Positions 1-10,877 of a DNA stretch of 64,000 nucleotides are shown piece after piece. The position numbers were made by a program, and so were the translations under genes. Location: assembly GCA_916700875.1 (NCBI GenBank), contig CAKAKS010000034.1:11676195-11740194 (forward strand), read 5' to 3'. A model generated the notes under the pieces. The model was not told where the DNA came from and searched no databases. It saw only the letters and a list, made by a program, of their open reading frames with translations. Each line of letters starts with the position of its first letter. Position 1 is the stretch's first letter. The stretch comes from Sebastes aleutianus (Eukaryota > Chordata > Actinopteri > Perciformes > Sebastidae).

Positions 1-489
1 TGCAGATTAAGATTATATACAGAAGTTATGAGCAGTTCTACAATGCAATATATTTATCTATTTATTTTTATTTGATAGGGAAGATGCAATTTAACATACT
101 GTAGTTTCAATACAGGGCATGAAACTGATGTGCTGCAGAGTTTTTAGCTAATTTTCAACTGTTGTCTCTAGCTGGGCTTTTACATTTACAGTGTAATTAA
201 AATATACAGCATTCTATATCATAAGACCACAATACACCACAAATATGGAAATACAATTAAATACACATCACACAATACACCAATACACCTTGGTAATATG
301 TCTTGTTTGTTCCTTGTTACTGATAGAGAGTTCAATCATCCAATCCACCAAACAACTCAAAACAAGAGTCAATACCAACAGGAGAATACACTGTTTACCA
401 TTGATGGAGCATTTTGGTTTCTTTGGCGCTACCCACATAATCAGCTGTGCTGCTCATCCCACAAACGCATGATCCTTACAAGTTGGACA

Positions 490-655
490 TCATTGTGAAG
501 GTAAATAAACAGGCTTTCCAACGATGTAAAATACAATGCCAATTAGGATTGTAACAACAGAGAAATAATCCACCACACACAAATTTTCAAACTTAGGCTC
601 TCTATATGGTGAGCGAATGAGGAAAAAGTACCAAGCAATAATACATTTTAACAGG
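490..655 (-). other. Possible terminal coding exon with one membrane segment (unidentified)
   Basis: Read on the minus strand, an acceptor-like CTTATCTTAG at about 656-665 is followed by an open frame of about 54 codons ending in TGA at 490-492. It reads LLKCIIAWYFFLIRSP and later VVDYFSVVTILIGIVFYIVG, so it would give a hydrophobic helix close to the C-terminus. Joined directly to the upstream ppil6 exon 2 (phase 0) it would hit TAA at the third codon, so it is not a simple continuation of ppil6. I do not recognise the protein. It may be the last exon of another minus-strand gene, or chance open sequence. Minus-strand AATAAA-type signals lie at about 59-66, which would fit a 3' UTR over 67-489. 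Confidence 0.25.
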
Positions 656-985
656 TCTAAGATAAGCACAGCTCATAGTATATTTGTGTAGGTATATAGA
701 GCCTATATTTTAGTAAGAGATGTTGCGAATGAGGAAATAGAGTGATTTAATATGACATTTGTGCTTTAGTTGTGTTGTACTAACTTGTTAGGGTGGGACA
801 ACACAACTTACACCTTTATAATTCTTATCAGTAGCCTACATAAAGAGTGGTGACATCATGTGTTTCCCAGCATAGCTCAGAGCTGTACTTTTAATGGGGT
901 ATTTTTACTGGCATAGCTACTTTCACCTATAAGTAAAATATCTGAATACAATAAAATGAGACTTCAAATACAATCAGAGACTTAC

Positions 986-1256
986 CCTTTTCTTGTGAGA
1001 CAGATATGTGTGCCAGTCACATTCGAGTAGTGGTTGAATTTTTGGATCCAGAAATGCTTCAGGAAACTTCTGTTTTAGTCCCTGTCATGCAGAGTCACAA
1101 TATACAAGTGATGTTAACACTCAGGTGAGAAAACATGTAAATTATGCTACATAAAACTCTAAGAAATTAACGGTTTACCTCGGCTATACTACTGGCAACA
1201 TAGAAATTATGGTCTTTAATTAAGCCGACAATTTCTAGTTGTGTTTTTGAGTCCAT
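986..1256 (-). CDS. ppil6: Peptidyl-prolyl cis-trans isomerase-like 6, first two coding exons only
   Basis: Two minus-strand exons join in phase 0: exon 1 at 1179-1256 (26 codons, start MDSKTQLEIVGLIKDHNF, Kozak-like AACCATGG, donor GTAAAC) and exon 2 at 986-1081 (32 codons, containing LLECDWHTYLSHKKR, donor GTAAGT). The protein lines up with the N-terminal region of vertebrate PPIL6 (human: VKVVGL...NF.IA.S.AE.LK...P..F.DP...PL.E..WH.YL..KKR). PPIL6 is a cyclophilin-family protein expressed in ciliated tissues. Its catalytic cyclophilin domain is encoded by later exons, which I could not find in the remaining ~1 kb to the left edge. They are either beyond the window or the gene is broken. 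It is head-to-head with gen1. Identity is confident; completeness is not. Confidence 0.75.
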
Positions 1257-1928
1257 GGTTGACAATAAAAACACTCAAAAAGTAGAAATTCAGCTTTGTC
1301 CTGTAAACAAGAGCCTCGTCTCCATAGCAACAGGCATTCAGAGGCGCTTTAATATGACGTTCATGTTCCCTTTCTTTCCACCTTGTTTTCCTAATAATCA
1401 TGTTAATTAAAACTATAAATTCAATATTTACGACATAGAAAGCTTTGTGGTGGTCTACATTCAATTCAAAACGTCGAATTTACTTTCTTTTTTCACGTCG
1501 TAGCAATTAATTCAGCAAAAAAAGGCTGCGTAGTCCATAGCAACAAGCATTTTAGAGGCACTTTAATATGACGTTCATGTCAGGCGTCGACCGACTTCTT
1601 GAAGTTGTTCCCTTTCTTTCCACCTTGTTTTTCTAACATGTTAATTAAAACTATAAGTTAAATATTTACGACATAGAAAGCCGTGTGGTGTTCTACAATC
1701 AATTCAAACGTTTAATTTACTTTCTTTTCCACGTCGTAACAATACATTTTAGCAACAAAGGCTGCGTAGTAGAGAGATGTTGAACGAATTGGGACGCGGC
1801 CCAACGGCGCCTCTGTTTGAAAACTCCGTCGTTGTCCTTGTGTTGTTGTTTCGCTTTCACGTTTTCTTCACTCGTTATTCGGTTAAATCAGTTGAAATAA
1901 GGCATTTTAGAGTAGTGTTTAGTTAGCT
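1257..1928. promoter_or_regulatory. Shared divergent promoter between ppil6 and gen1
   Basis: The start codons of ppil6 (minus) and gen1 (plus) are separated by 672 bp, so both promoters must lie in or overlap this interval. It contains a tandem duplication (listed separately), two X-box-like motifs resembling RFX sites (GTCTCCATAGCAAC at 1318-1331 and AGTCCATAGCAAC at 1532-1544), a TGACGTTCA element in each copy, and near the gen1 side a CCAACGG (1801-1807) plus TTTGAA (1816-1821), which resemble MYB and CHR cell-cycle elements. No TATA box is obvious. Motif matches are by eye; function is inferred. Confidence 0.5.
1310..1775 (+). repeat. Tandem duplication (~215-235 bp unit) in the divergent promoter
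   Basis: Two head-to-tail copies are visible, roughly 1318-1530 and 1532-1767. Both run through CCATAGCAACA, CTTTAATATGACGTTCATGT, CCCTTTCTTTCCACCTTG, ATGTTAATTAAAACTATAA, ATATTTACGACATAGAAAG and end in GGCTGCGTAGT. The second copy has an extra ~25 bp (around 1582-1607) and other small differences, so the duplication is not brand new. Confidence 0.85.
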
Positions 1929-4900
1929 ATGGGTGTTCACGAGTTGTGGTCCATCGTGGAGCCGGTTCATGAGTCGGTGCCGCTGTACAGTTTGAGCGGA
2001 AAGCTGCTGGCGGTTGACCTGAGTTTATGGGTGTGTGAGGCCCAGCATGTCCAGGCCATGATGGGGAGAGTTACCAAGCCACACCTCAGGTAGGATCACC
2101 TGTTACTGTGCTTTAATTAACTCATCATGGTGTTAGACCCCCTAGGAGAACATGTTTATTATCTGGTTCCCTCGAGTTACTTCATAGAGCACTTCTTCCA
2201 ATCATTCCTGACTGTCCACACATTGCTGATGTACACAGCCCCCCTAGATGATGTCAGGGACCGTCCACAAAATGCAACGCAAAATATTCAATAACTTCAT
2301 TATTATGCAGTGTAGTACCACCAAAATCACTTCACACATCAATGATCTCCTCATGGTTGTACTACAACACTTAGTTTGGAAAAAATATTATTTTGCATGA
2401 TTTCTTTTAATTTTTAATGGGAAAAATATTCACTAACTTCATTATTATGCAGTGTAGTACCACCAAAATCACTTCACACATCAATGATCTCCTCATGGTT
2501 GTACTACAACACTTAGTTTGGAAAAAATATTATTTTGCATGATTTCTTTTAATTTTTAATGGGAAAAATATTCAATAACTTCAGTATTATGCAGTGTAGT
2601 ACCACCAAAATAACTTCACACATCAATGTGATCCTCATGGTTGTACTACAACACTTAGTTTGGAAAAATATGCTTTTGCATAATTTTGGTGAATTTTTAA
2701 TGGGAATAATATTAAATAACTTCACTTTTATAAAGTGTAGTGCCATCAAAATGTCTTAATTAGTTTAATAAGTATAATCAAGAAGAGACCATTGTTGTGT
2801 GAAGTAATTTTGATGGTACTACACTGCATAATGCTGAAGTTAAACACTTAGTTTGGAAAAAATATTATTTTGCATAATTTTGGTGAATTTTTAATGGGAT
2901 AAAAATATTCAATAACTTCAGTATTATGCAATGTAGTACCAACAAAAAGTACTTCACACATCAATGGTATCTTTCTGATTATACTTATTTAACTAATTAA
3001 GAAATTTTGATGGCACTACACTTTATAAAAGTGAAGTTATTGAATATTTTTTCCATTAAAAATTTCACCAAAATTATGCAAAAGCATATTTTTCCAAACT
3101 AAGTGTTGTAGTACAACCATGAGGAGATCATTGATGTGTGAAGTAATTCTGGTGGTGCTACACTGTATTTAGTTTGGAAAAATATGCTTTTGCATAAGTT
3201 TGGTGAATTTTTAATGGGAAAAATATTCAATAACTTCACTTTTATAAAGTGTAGTGCCATCAAAATGTCTTTATTAGTTAAATAAGTATAATCAAGAAGA
3301 TACCATTAATGTGTGAAGTAATGTAGGTGGTACTACACTGCATAATACTGAAGATATTGAATATTTTCCCCATTAAAATTCAAAAGAATTATGCAAAATA
3401 ATATTTTTTCCAAACTAAATGTTGTAGTACAACTATGAGGAGATCATTGATGTGTGAAGTAATTTTGATGGTGCTACACTGTATAATACTGATGTTATTG
3501 AATATTTTTCTCTTTTCGGCGTTGCATTTTGTAGATGATCCCTGACCTCTCGTCTCTCAGCCAGCTGCACATAGAGACCAATATTTTGTTTTATGTGTTG
3601 ATTAAAATGAGGTTGTAGCTCGTTGTCCCCCCTAGTACATCATCTAGGGGGACTCCGTACATCAGCAATGTATGGACAGTAAGGAATGATGGGAAGAAGT
3701 GCTCTATGAAGTAACTCGAGGGAACGAGATAATAAACATGTTCTCCTAGAGGTCTAGGGGGGCTCCGTACAATTCTGATATTTAAACATTTTTGTGTCCA
3801 GAAATTTGTTTTTCAGGGTGTCGTCGCTCACTCTTATGGGGGTAAAGCTTGTCTTTGTGATGGAAGGAGAAGCCCCCAAACTTAAAGCGGAAACTATGAG
3901 CAAGAGGACACAAACAAGATATGGAAGATTCAAAAAGACTTCTGCCCCTAAATCCACAACAAACACCAGCAGAGGGCGCTTTAACGCTGTACTCAGAGAG
4001 GTTGGTTGGTCCTCCACTCACCTGCATGTCTAATCATAGTCAGTCATAATAAATGAATGTTATTTTTCTTACCTTTGTAGTGTGCAGACATGCTGGACTA
4101 TCTGGGTGTGCCCTGGGTGACAGCTGCTGGGGAGGCGGAGGCCATGTGTGCCTACCTGGACTCACAGGGCCTGGTGGACGGCTGCATCACTAATGATGGA
4201 GACGCCTTCTTGTATGGAGCCCGGACTGTCTACAGGAACTTCAATATGAACAGTAAAGTATGTTTGTCATCTCAATCATCCACACTAGTGTACAACATCT
4301 GGAGAAACTTCAACCCAAATCACTGGACTGGAATCTGATTGAAGGTGCTTCACTACTCTTTCCAAAGGGTTCTTCATTTCAAACTGTTCTGGAGATTAGT
4401 ACTGAATTTATGCCTGTGATCAAAACTCAAGTCAAGTGATTTAGACTTACTCCAGACCACTAAAGTAACACTTGGGCTCCAAGTCGGAGCTGTGAATTTT
4501 ATCAGGATTGTTTTCAATGACAAATTCCCTGTTGATTTCTAGAAGAAAATACTTTATTCAATGTATTTGTTCCTAATTGCATCCCTAAAAAAATGGATAA
4601 GCAATAGGGGTGAAGTAGTTATACTTCCTGTTATCTACTGTTAGTTTTTCTTTTTTACTTGAAGGACTTTATTTATGTATTTTTTTGTATTTTATTTTTA
4701 TTGATTTTTCAATTTAACAAAACACATACATACCCTTCAACATAAAAAAAGATAAAGAAGAATATAAAACAGAAAAAATAGTTTTAGACAAAAATATTTC
4801 ATTATTTATTGGCAAAATCCCCAAGTAATTAACTAACAAGCTGCAAGCTAATTAATGCATTTCAATTTTGATCATTTTGTTATAGTATTTATCAAGTAGA

Positions 4901-7900
4901 AATACAAAATATATTCTCATTATAACAGCAAATGCAAAATAGATGGGCACTTTTCTCTCTTCCACATCAATTCAGCTGCTGTCAAAACCAAAGAGGAAAC
5001 TTTGATGACTTTTGAAACATGTTATGGTAACTTGTGATACACATTTAACATTTATTTAGTCAATTACACTGTCAAAAATCATACATTAACTAGTAATGAA
5101 AATTAGCTGCAGCCCTACACCTTTTATTCATACCTTTACACCTTCTCTCTATATGTATCAACTCTGTTTATTATTCTACTGATGCCTTGGTTGTAAAAAC
5201 CATCAAATCTGCATAATATTGATTCTCATCTTTCCCCTCCAGGACCCTCAGGTGGACTGTTACAGGACCTCCAGGGTACAAACAGAGTTGCATCTCTCCA
5301 GAGAGAATCTAGTTGGTCTGGCCATCCTCCTTGGCTGTGATTATATTCCTAAAGTACGGCGGGCATCTTAATCTGACATTTGCATCCTGAAAATCACCAA
5401 TACGAATGTTAACTGCACATTGTCATTCTTTCATAAGGGCATACCAGGTGTTGGTAAAGAGCAAGCTGTGAGGCTTATCCAGACGCTGAAAGAACAAACA
5501 CTTCTGCAGAGGTAGAAGATACACTCTCTGTGGATTCTTTTTCTTGCCTTTTGATTGCAGAGAAGCAGTATTTTCCTTTCTGTTTGCCTGTTCTCACATA
5601 AAGAGTGTATACAGTTTTGTGTTTGTAACCTTTCGCTGATCACCTCAGGTTCACCCAGTGGAGGGAGGAGAGTTCAGGTGTGTCTGAGGGAGTTGTAAAG
5701 AAGGTTCCTCACTGCAATGTTTGTCGACATCCTGGTGAGTGGTGCCCTGCTTTGAACTCTGACCCCTGCTCCTGATCCTGATAAGAGGTGGAAAGAAAGG
5801 GGGGGGGGGGTTAAAACATACATGTATGTGAGAGATGGGTTAGAAGGAATACGCCTCTGACTTTACACCCAAGTTGTAGTAGTGTGTTCTCCTTGGCTTG
5901 ACTTCTCGTGTTTTTATCAAATATTAATTCTGATTCATCTCCTCCCTTTCTCAGGCTCAGCGAAGACACATGAACGTCGCGGCTGCGTGCTTTGCGACAG
6001 TAAACATTTCTGTCAACCTCAGGACTTTGACTACCAGTGTCCCTGTGACTGGCACCGCCATGAGCAGACCCGCCAGGCCTCGTCTTTTGAGGCAAATATC
6101 AGAAAGTATGAAACGTTTTGTAAATAAATAGCAGTAGTAGAAAAAATGAAGTTGCAGAAAATAGGGCTGAACGATTTAGAAAAAATATTTATTGTGATTA
6201 TTTTGACTGATATTGCAATTGCTATATGATTTGCAATATTAGAAGGAATGATCACTTTACATAAGTATTCTAATTTTCAGTGAAAAACATATAAAAATGA
6301 TTATGTTGTGATTTTTGCAGGGATCTGTACCAAACAAAGAGGTTTTCTTTAGTCTGTAGAATATGATGTGTAGGCCAGGACATCTCTGCAGCACCACAAT
6401 GTGCATTTCACCTTTTAACAAATGTTGCGATTTGAAAATTGCAGTAGGCCATATTGTGATTTCGATCAAATTTTGATTAATTGTGCAGCTGTAGAAAATG
6501 AATAGTGGAATAGCAAGCAGGAAAATAAAGGCAATATATTAAATAGAAGATCAAGACTAGCAGCATTGATAATGCTACTTAAGCACTGAAATGATTAGTT
6601 GATTGTCAGAAAAATAATCGGCATCAATTTAGCTATTTTCCTATTCATCAAGGCATTTTTGAGCAAAAGTGGTGAAACATTAAGTGATGGCAGCTCCTCA
6701 AATGTGAATATGTTCTGTTTTTCTTAGAGTTCTATGAGAGTAAACCTGATATCTTTGGGTTTTAGTCACAACAAAACAAGACCTAAAGATGTCAGCGTGG
6801 GCTTTGGAAATTTATAATGGGTGTCATGATTTTTAAGGATGGTTTGCTTTAGGTATGTTTAATCTGTTCATTTTGTGTTTTATATTTTTTTAGGAAAACA
6901 CTGGCAAGTCAACAGTTCCCTTTTACAGAGGTACAGTTCTTTTAATCTGCTATGGTTTATATGTTGTTTTAATAAGTGCTATAATAATCTACACCATATG
7001 ATTTTTAATACTTCAATATGCAGATCATTCGTGAGTTCCTGATTTCCAAGGACAAGCCTGTGTCACATTTCAAGAGGAGACAGCCAAATATACTGTTGAT
7101 GCAGGTAATGGGTTTATGTTAATGACTTGTTCACTTCGTTATCGCTTTAAGTGAGTTGCATGTTAAAAGTGTGTGTTTTCCAGAAATTTGCCTACGACAA
7201 GATGGAGTGGCCGAAGCACTACACCAGTGAAAAGGTTTTAGTCCTGATGAGCTACGCAGAGTTGATGAACCGAAAATATGGAAGAGAAATGTCCTCCCAA
7301 ATCAAGCCCCTCAGGTAGTCTAACAAAAAAAGTCTCTTTAGTGGCGTTGTTGTAATAAATGTTATTTCAGTACATGCATAATGAACAACAACGTTTTTTC
7401 CTACAAAAGAATATTGAAACCAAGGGTGAGGAATGCCATCGCTTGCTTCGAGATCATCTGGAGAACACCAGGTCAGTTTAAAGCTCATGAACATGTAGTC
7501 TTCTCTTTCCCATTTCAGAGGATAAAAAGTTGATATTTAAGAAAACATCCTCTGGGTTGAGTGACGTGACTGCTGCATTAAGCGGAGGTTTGGGTGCGGG
7601 GTGCTCGTCACCGGGTTGTCTGTTAGTGACTTGCTGTGAGGTGGGGTTCAGAGGTGACAGATCAGTCACAACAGCCACTAGGTGCTAAACTGGCTTCCTC
7701 TCCAGGCTGGGAAATCTGTCATATCAAAGTTCACCTCACTAACAAGCCGGCCTGACGTGACCGTCCCGAGAAAGTCTCAATCAACTAATTCTGAACGGGG
7801 TTCTTCATTTCATGTATTATATCATCTAAAAGAAGTGTTTTTATACAACTAAATTATTACATGATGGATTTACATTTGTATATATTTATATATATATATA

Positions 7901-10877
7901 CCATAAATGATTGGATATTCTAAATTAAGAATACTTGAAATCATTGATTATAAATGTATAGTTTTATAATGGAAACATAGTGTCTCTTAGAGTGTAATGA
8001 GTGTTACTGTAAACACCTTGTTAAATATCCCTGATCATCCTGTCTGGGGTCCAAACAGGCAAATATTGCAGAATTGGGTGGAAATTTAGGTTTATTTGTG
8101 ATAAATGTAGATTTACAAAAGCTAAATGTATCTCACCACACTCATACTAGGGCTGTCACAATATCAGATTTCCACTACATGATTATTGTGGCCAAAAGAC
8201 ACAGTCAATTTCATCTATAACTTTGTTTATTGTATGTTTTGTCTTTTTTTTTGGCAAATGAATTACGTTCAAAATATGAGAGTAGGGAGGTGGAGAAGAG
8301 TCTGTAACCATAACTGTACTTACAAAATGATTTAAGAGGCACTGGATTATTTACATAATATTATCACGTGTATTATTAACACAATATCAATATTTCATAT
8401 TAAAATATCACGGTTATCGTCACTACTGGTATATCGCGACACCCTAACTCATACACATAAATCTAACACATGTATGTATTCTAAAATCCCCCAAATCCCT
8501 CAAGAAAGTGGCTGAGAGTTTATAATTGCATTTAAAAGGCTAAAATATTTGTATATTTTTTTATAAAAATTGTGTGCTGTGGGCTCTAGGAAATTTTGAT
8601 GGCATTTTTTTCAGTTTTCTGATGTTTATAAACCAAACGATTAATCGAAAATATAATAAGCACAATAAAATATATATTTTTTAATTATTAAAATGAAACG
8701 ACATCCTCTCATTCATTCATTAATTTATTAAAATAAAAATAATTGTTAGTTGCAGCCCTAATGAAAAATGGTGCATGACAAGTAGTAACTCTCATCTCTG
8801 GTTGAACCTTTTTCTTTCTTTTTTTTCAGTAAAGAACCAGATTTTTTACTAAATATACTGTAAACGATAGACTTATTAAGACCAGTTTGGACCTGACCTT
8901 GATGTTTTTCTTGCAGAACATTACGTGTTTCCTGAGGATCGGCCTGCAGAGGATCAACATGAGGTGAGGACGGTGGAGGAAGAGGCTCTCTTCCGTGTGG
9001 CCTTCCCAGAGGTGGTGGAGAGCTACCTGAGAGACAAAGCTCTGGCTGAAGAGAACAAGACCAAGAGTAAGACAGTCGTTTATAATATTCACTTTAAAAA
9101 ATGGATATTAGAACTATAAAATACAATATTAAATACAATTTCTGTGAAGATTTTTGTAAAATGAACCATGTCTGATGGTAAGTTTTTCACAACAAAACCG
9201 GGAGCCCCCCCACAGACTTGACAAGCTCCTGATCAAAGGCACCTGGAGCTCTGACTTGTTTTTCAAGGCTGTCTATTGCAGCAGCTCTGACACCTGAAAA
9301 TGTAGAGTTTGGCAGCTCGACTGGTTCACACCAAAGGCTTTGATGCAGCCGAGAGGTGTCTGTCTCGCAGGCTTCGCTGTCACTTTATGCAGGTTGTACT
9401 TTGCTCCCCCCTGGTCATAACTGCTGCTGTAGGGCTTCACTTCCTCATGGGTAGAAACAACTAGAACTTTACAGTCAAGAGATACCAGAGTGAATATGTT
9501 CACAGTAACTCATTCAAAATGCATTTGAAATCCTTTAGTTGTTGACATCCGCTCTCAATCTTCTTTGCAGAGAAAAAGCCAAAGAGTAAAAAGGAGAAGC
9601 CGTCTGATGTCTCCGATGGTATTTCGGACCTCTTGGCTCAGATGACCCTTCAGAGTTCCTCTAACACTCAACCACAGACGCTGCTCCATACCGTTTCAGA
9701 CACAGATGAACCAGAAGTGGTGGTTTTGGACACTCCAGTGAACCATAAACAGCGCCAGAAGTCAAAAGAAGACCACAGCGGTCTGGGTGATTGCCCCATT
9801 ACTCCTCTGCCTCGTGCAGAATCAGAGGCCACTGCTTCACTGTCTGTCTCTGCTGTTATCGACGCTCTACACCTGAGTGATATCGACTGGGATGCTTTGT
9901 CCTTCACATCCTCTCCAGCTACAAACCACACCACTGAGCCCAAACCGATCAAAGCCACAGACGGTGATGTCAGGGAAACAGAAGAGCAGAAAACCTCAAG
10001 TAACGTCAAAGAAGCAGACTCCAGATCTGCTCCAGAGCTGTGCTACACAGAGTGTCCTCTGAGAGACAGGCTGCTCATGAGGAACACAGCTATTAAATCT
10101 ATAAATCAGATGGAGATGCACAATGACGTGGTCTCAAAACAACTAAACTATGAGTTGGTGCCTCTCAAACACATTTCTTCTCATAACCAAAAACCAAATG
10201 GACAGATCCCCAGTGAAGGCAGCAGTGACCGTAAATTGTCTGTTGACAAAAAAGAACCACTAACTGACAAACTGCAGTGTGCAACAAATAAGGCAGAAAC
10301 TCACGGCTCAGTACAGCAGTTGAGACCTGCGGCTCAAATAAAGGACGAATGCATTGGCTCCCAAAAGCCTCCTCAGAAATATAAATTCGTCCGTAAAGCC
10401 ATTTCATCATCGGCTGACCCGCCACCACAGAGGTGCTACTCTGACCCGGGTCAAAGTAACAAGGACAACAATGCGGCACAGACCACCAAGAAGAGCGTGT
10501 GCATGAGCATGTGTTCATCCAGCGAGGAAAGCGATGCAGAGAACCGCCAGTCTGGACCTCAAAGAAAAACTAAAATCAAGCCCATGATCAAGATCAAGGG
10601 CAGCTTGATCACAGACTTCCCCCTGAAACCTAAAACAACCAAACCATCAGCGAAAACAGCTCATACGGTTCGGTTAATACCAAAATGCCAGAGCTACAGT
10701 ATAGATATCGAGATAAACAGCATACCTAGCAAATGCCAGGATGTCTCACCAGCTACTGTGGATGGTGATGTGTTCCCAGCATCACCTATCGCTGTGTTAG
10801 ATAGCGACGATTCAGTTCTTTGTAGTGATAGTCCACTGCCACTGGCAGAGAGACTGAGACTGAAGTTCCTCAAGTGA
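1929..10877 (+). CDS. gen1: Flap endonuclease GEN homolog 1 (Holliday-junction resolvase)
   Basis: Thirteen coding exons: 1929-2089, 3802-4000, 4081-4257, 5243-5353, 5438-5511, 5649-5734, 5955-6105, 6894-6930, 7024-7104, 7184-7314, 7410-7471, 8917-9066, 9571-10877. All junctions are GT-AG and all phases agree, giving 908 codons, the human length as I recall it. GEN1 is a Rad2/XPG-family nuclease that cuts Holliday junctions symmetrically. The start MGVHELW is the family N-terminus, with G at -3 and +4. Expected acidic active-site residues are present: D30, E75, E138 and E140 (GEAEAM), D159 and D161 (NDGDAF), D212 (LGCDYIPK), followed by the helix-two-turn-helix PGVGKEQA. A Cys/His-rich loop and a chromodomain-like segment (ILKPRVRNAIACFEIIW) follow. 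The last exon encodes a ~435-residue low-complexity tail ending SPLPLAERLRLKF. The intact frame argues for a functional gene. Confidence 0.96.
2138..3768. mobile_element. Non-autonomous DNA transposon with ~110 bp terminal inverted repeats, in gen1 intron 1
   Basis: The left end (from about 2138: CCCCCTAG, GAGAACATGTTTATTATCT, CCCTCGAGTTACTTCATAG, CATTGCTGATGTAC, CCCCCTAGATGATGT) recurs as its reverse complement at about 3625-3763. The interior (about 2270-3530) is a tandem then inverted array of a ~140 bp unit carrying TTATGCAGTGTAGTACCACC and GTACTACAACACTTAGTTTG. Three direct copies start near 2281, 2421 and 2561, and inverted copies follow from about 2800. No transposase frame is present. 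It fills most of intron 1 (2090-3801). Family is not identified. Confidence 0.8.
5798..5815 (+). repeat. Short poly-G run in gen1 intron 6
   Basis: A run of about 12 G residues lies in intron 6 next to GA-rich sequence. It is a simple low-complexity tract with no other feature. Confidence 0.7.
6162..6492. mobile_element. hAT-like non-autonomous element in gen1 intron 7
   Basis: It begins TAGGGCTGAACGATTTAG and ends near TTGATTAATTGTGCAGCTGTA, with internal TATTGTGATTATTTTGACTG and CTGTAGAATATGATGTGTAG. The same family is seen at 44152 in the other orientation. Ends resemble the TAGGGCTGCAC...GTGCAGCCCTA termini of fish hAT MITEs. No clean target duplication was found, so the boundaries are approximate. 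Confidence 0.6.
8148..8446. mobile_element. Complete 299 bp hAT-type MITE with exact 8 bp target duplication
   Basis: The element starts TAGGGCTGTCACAATATC and ends ATATCGCGACACCCTA, giving imperfect inverted termini. It is flanked on both sides by ACTCATAC (8140-8147 and 8447-8454), the 8 bp duplication typical of hAT transposition. It carries no coding sequence and lies in gen1 intron 11. Confidence 0.88.
8625..8762. repeat. Degenerate hAT-like fragment in gen1 intron 11
   Basis: The segment contains ACGATTAATCGAAAATATAA and ends TTAGTTGCAGCCCTA, the terminus of the GCTGCAAC/GTTGCAGC repeat family common in this window. A similar end is at about 5117-5128 (GCTGCAGCCCTA). The left end is decayed. 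Confidence 0.5.

Noticed and set aside
2549..2759. Matching 66-codon frames on both strands in gen1 intron 1
   Set aside because: They lie in the ~140 bp tandem and inverted units of the transposon, so symmetry is a repeat effect.
9668..10518. Minus-strand frames of 113 and 117 codons over the last gen1 exon
   Set aside because: The plus frame gives the conserved GEN1 tail and ends in its C-terminal motif; the minus frames are shadows.
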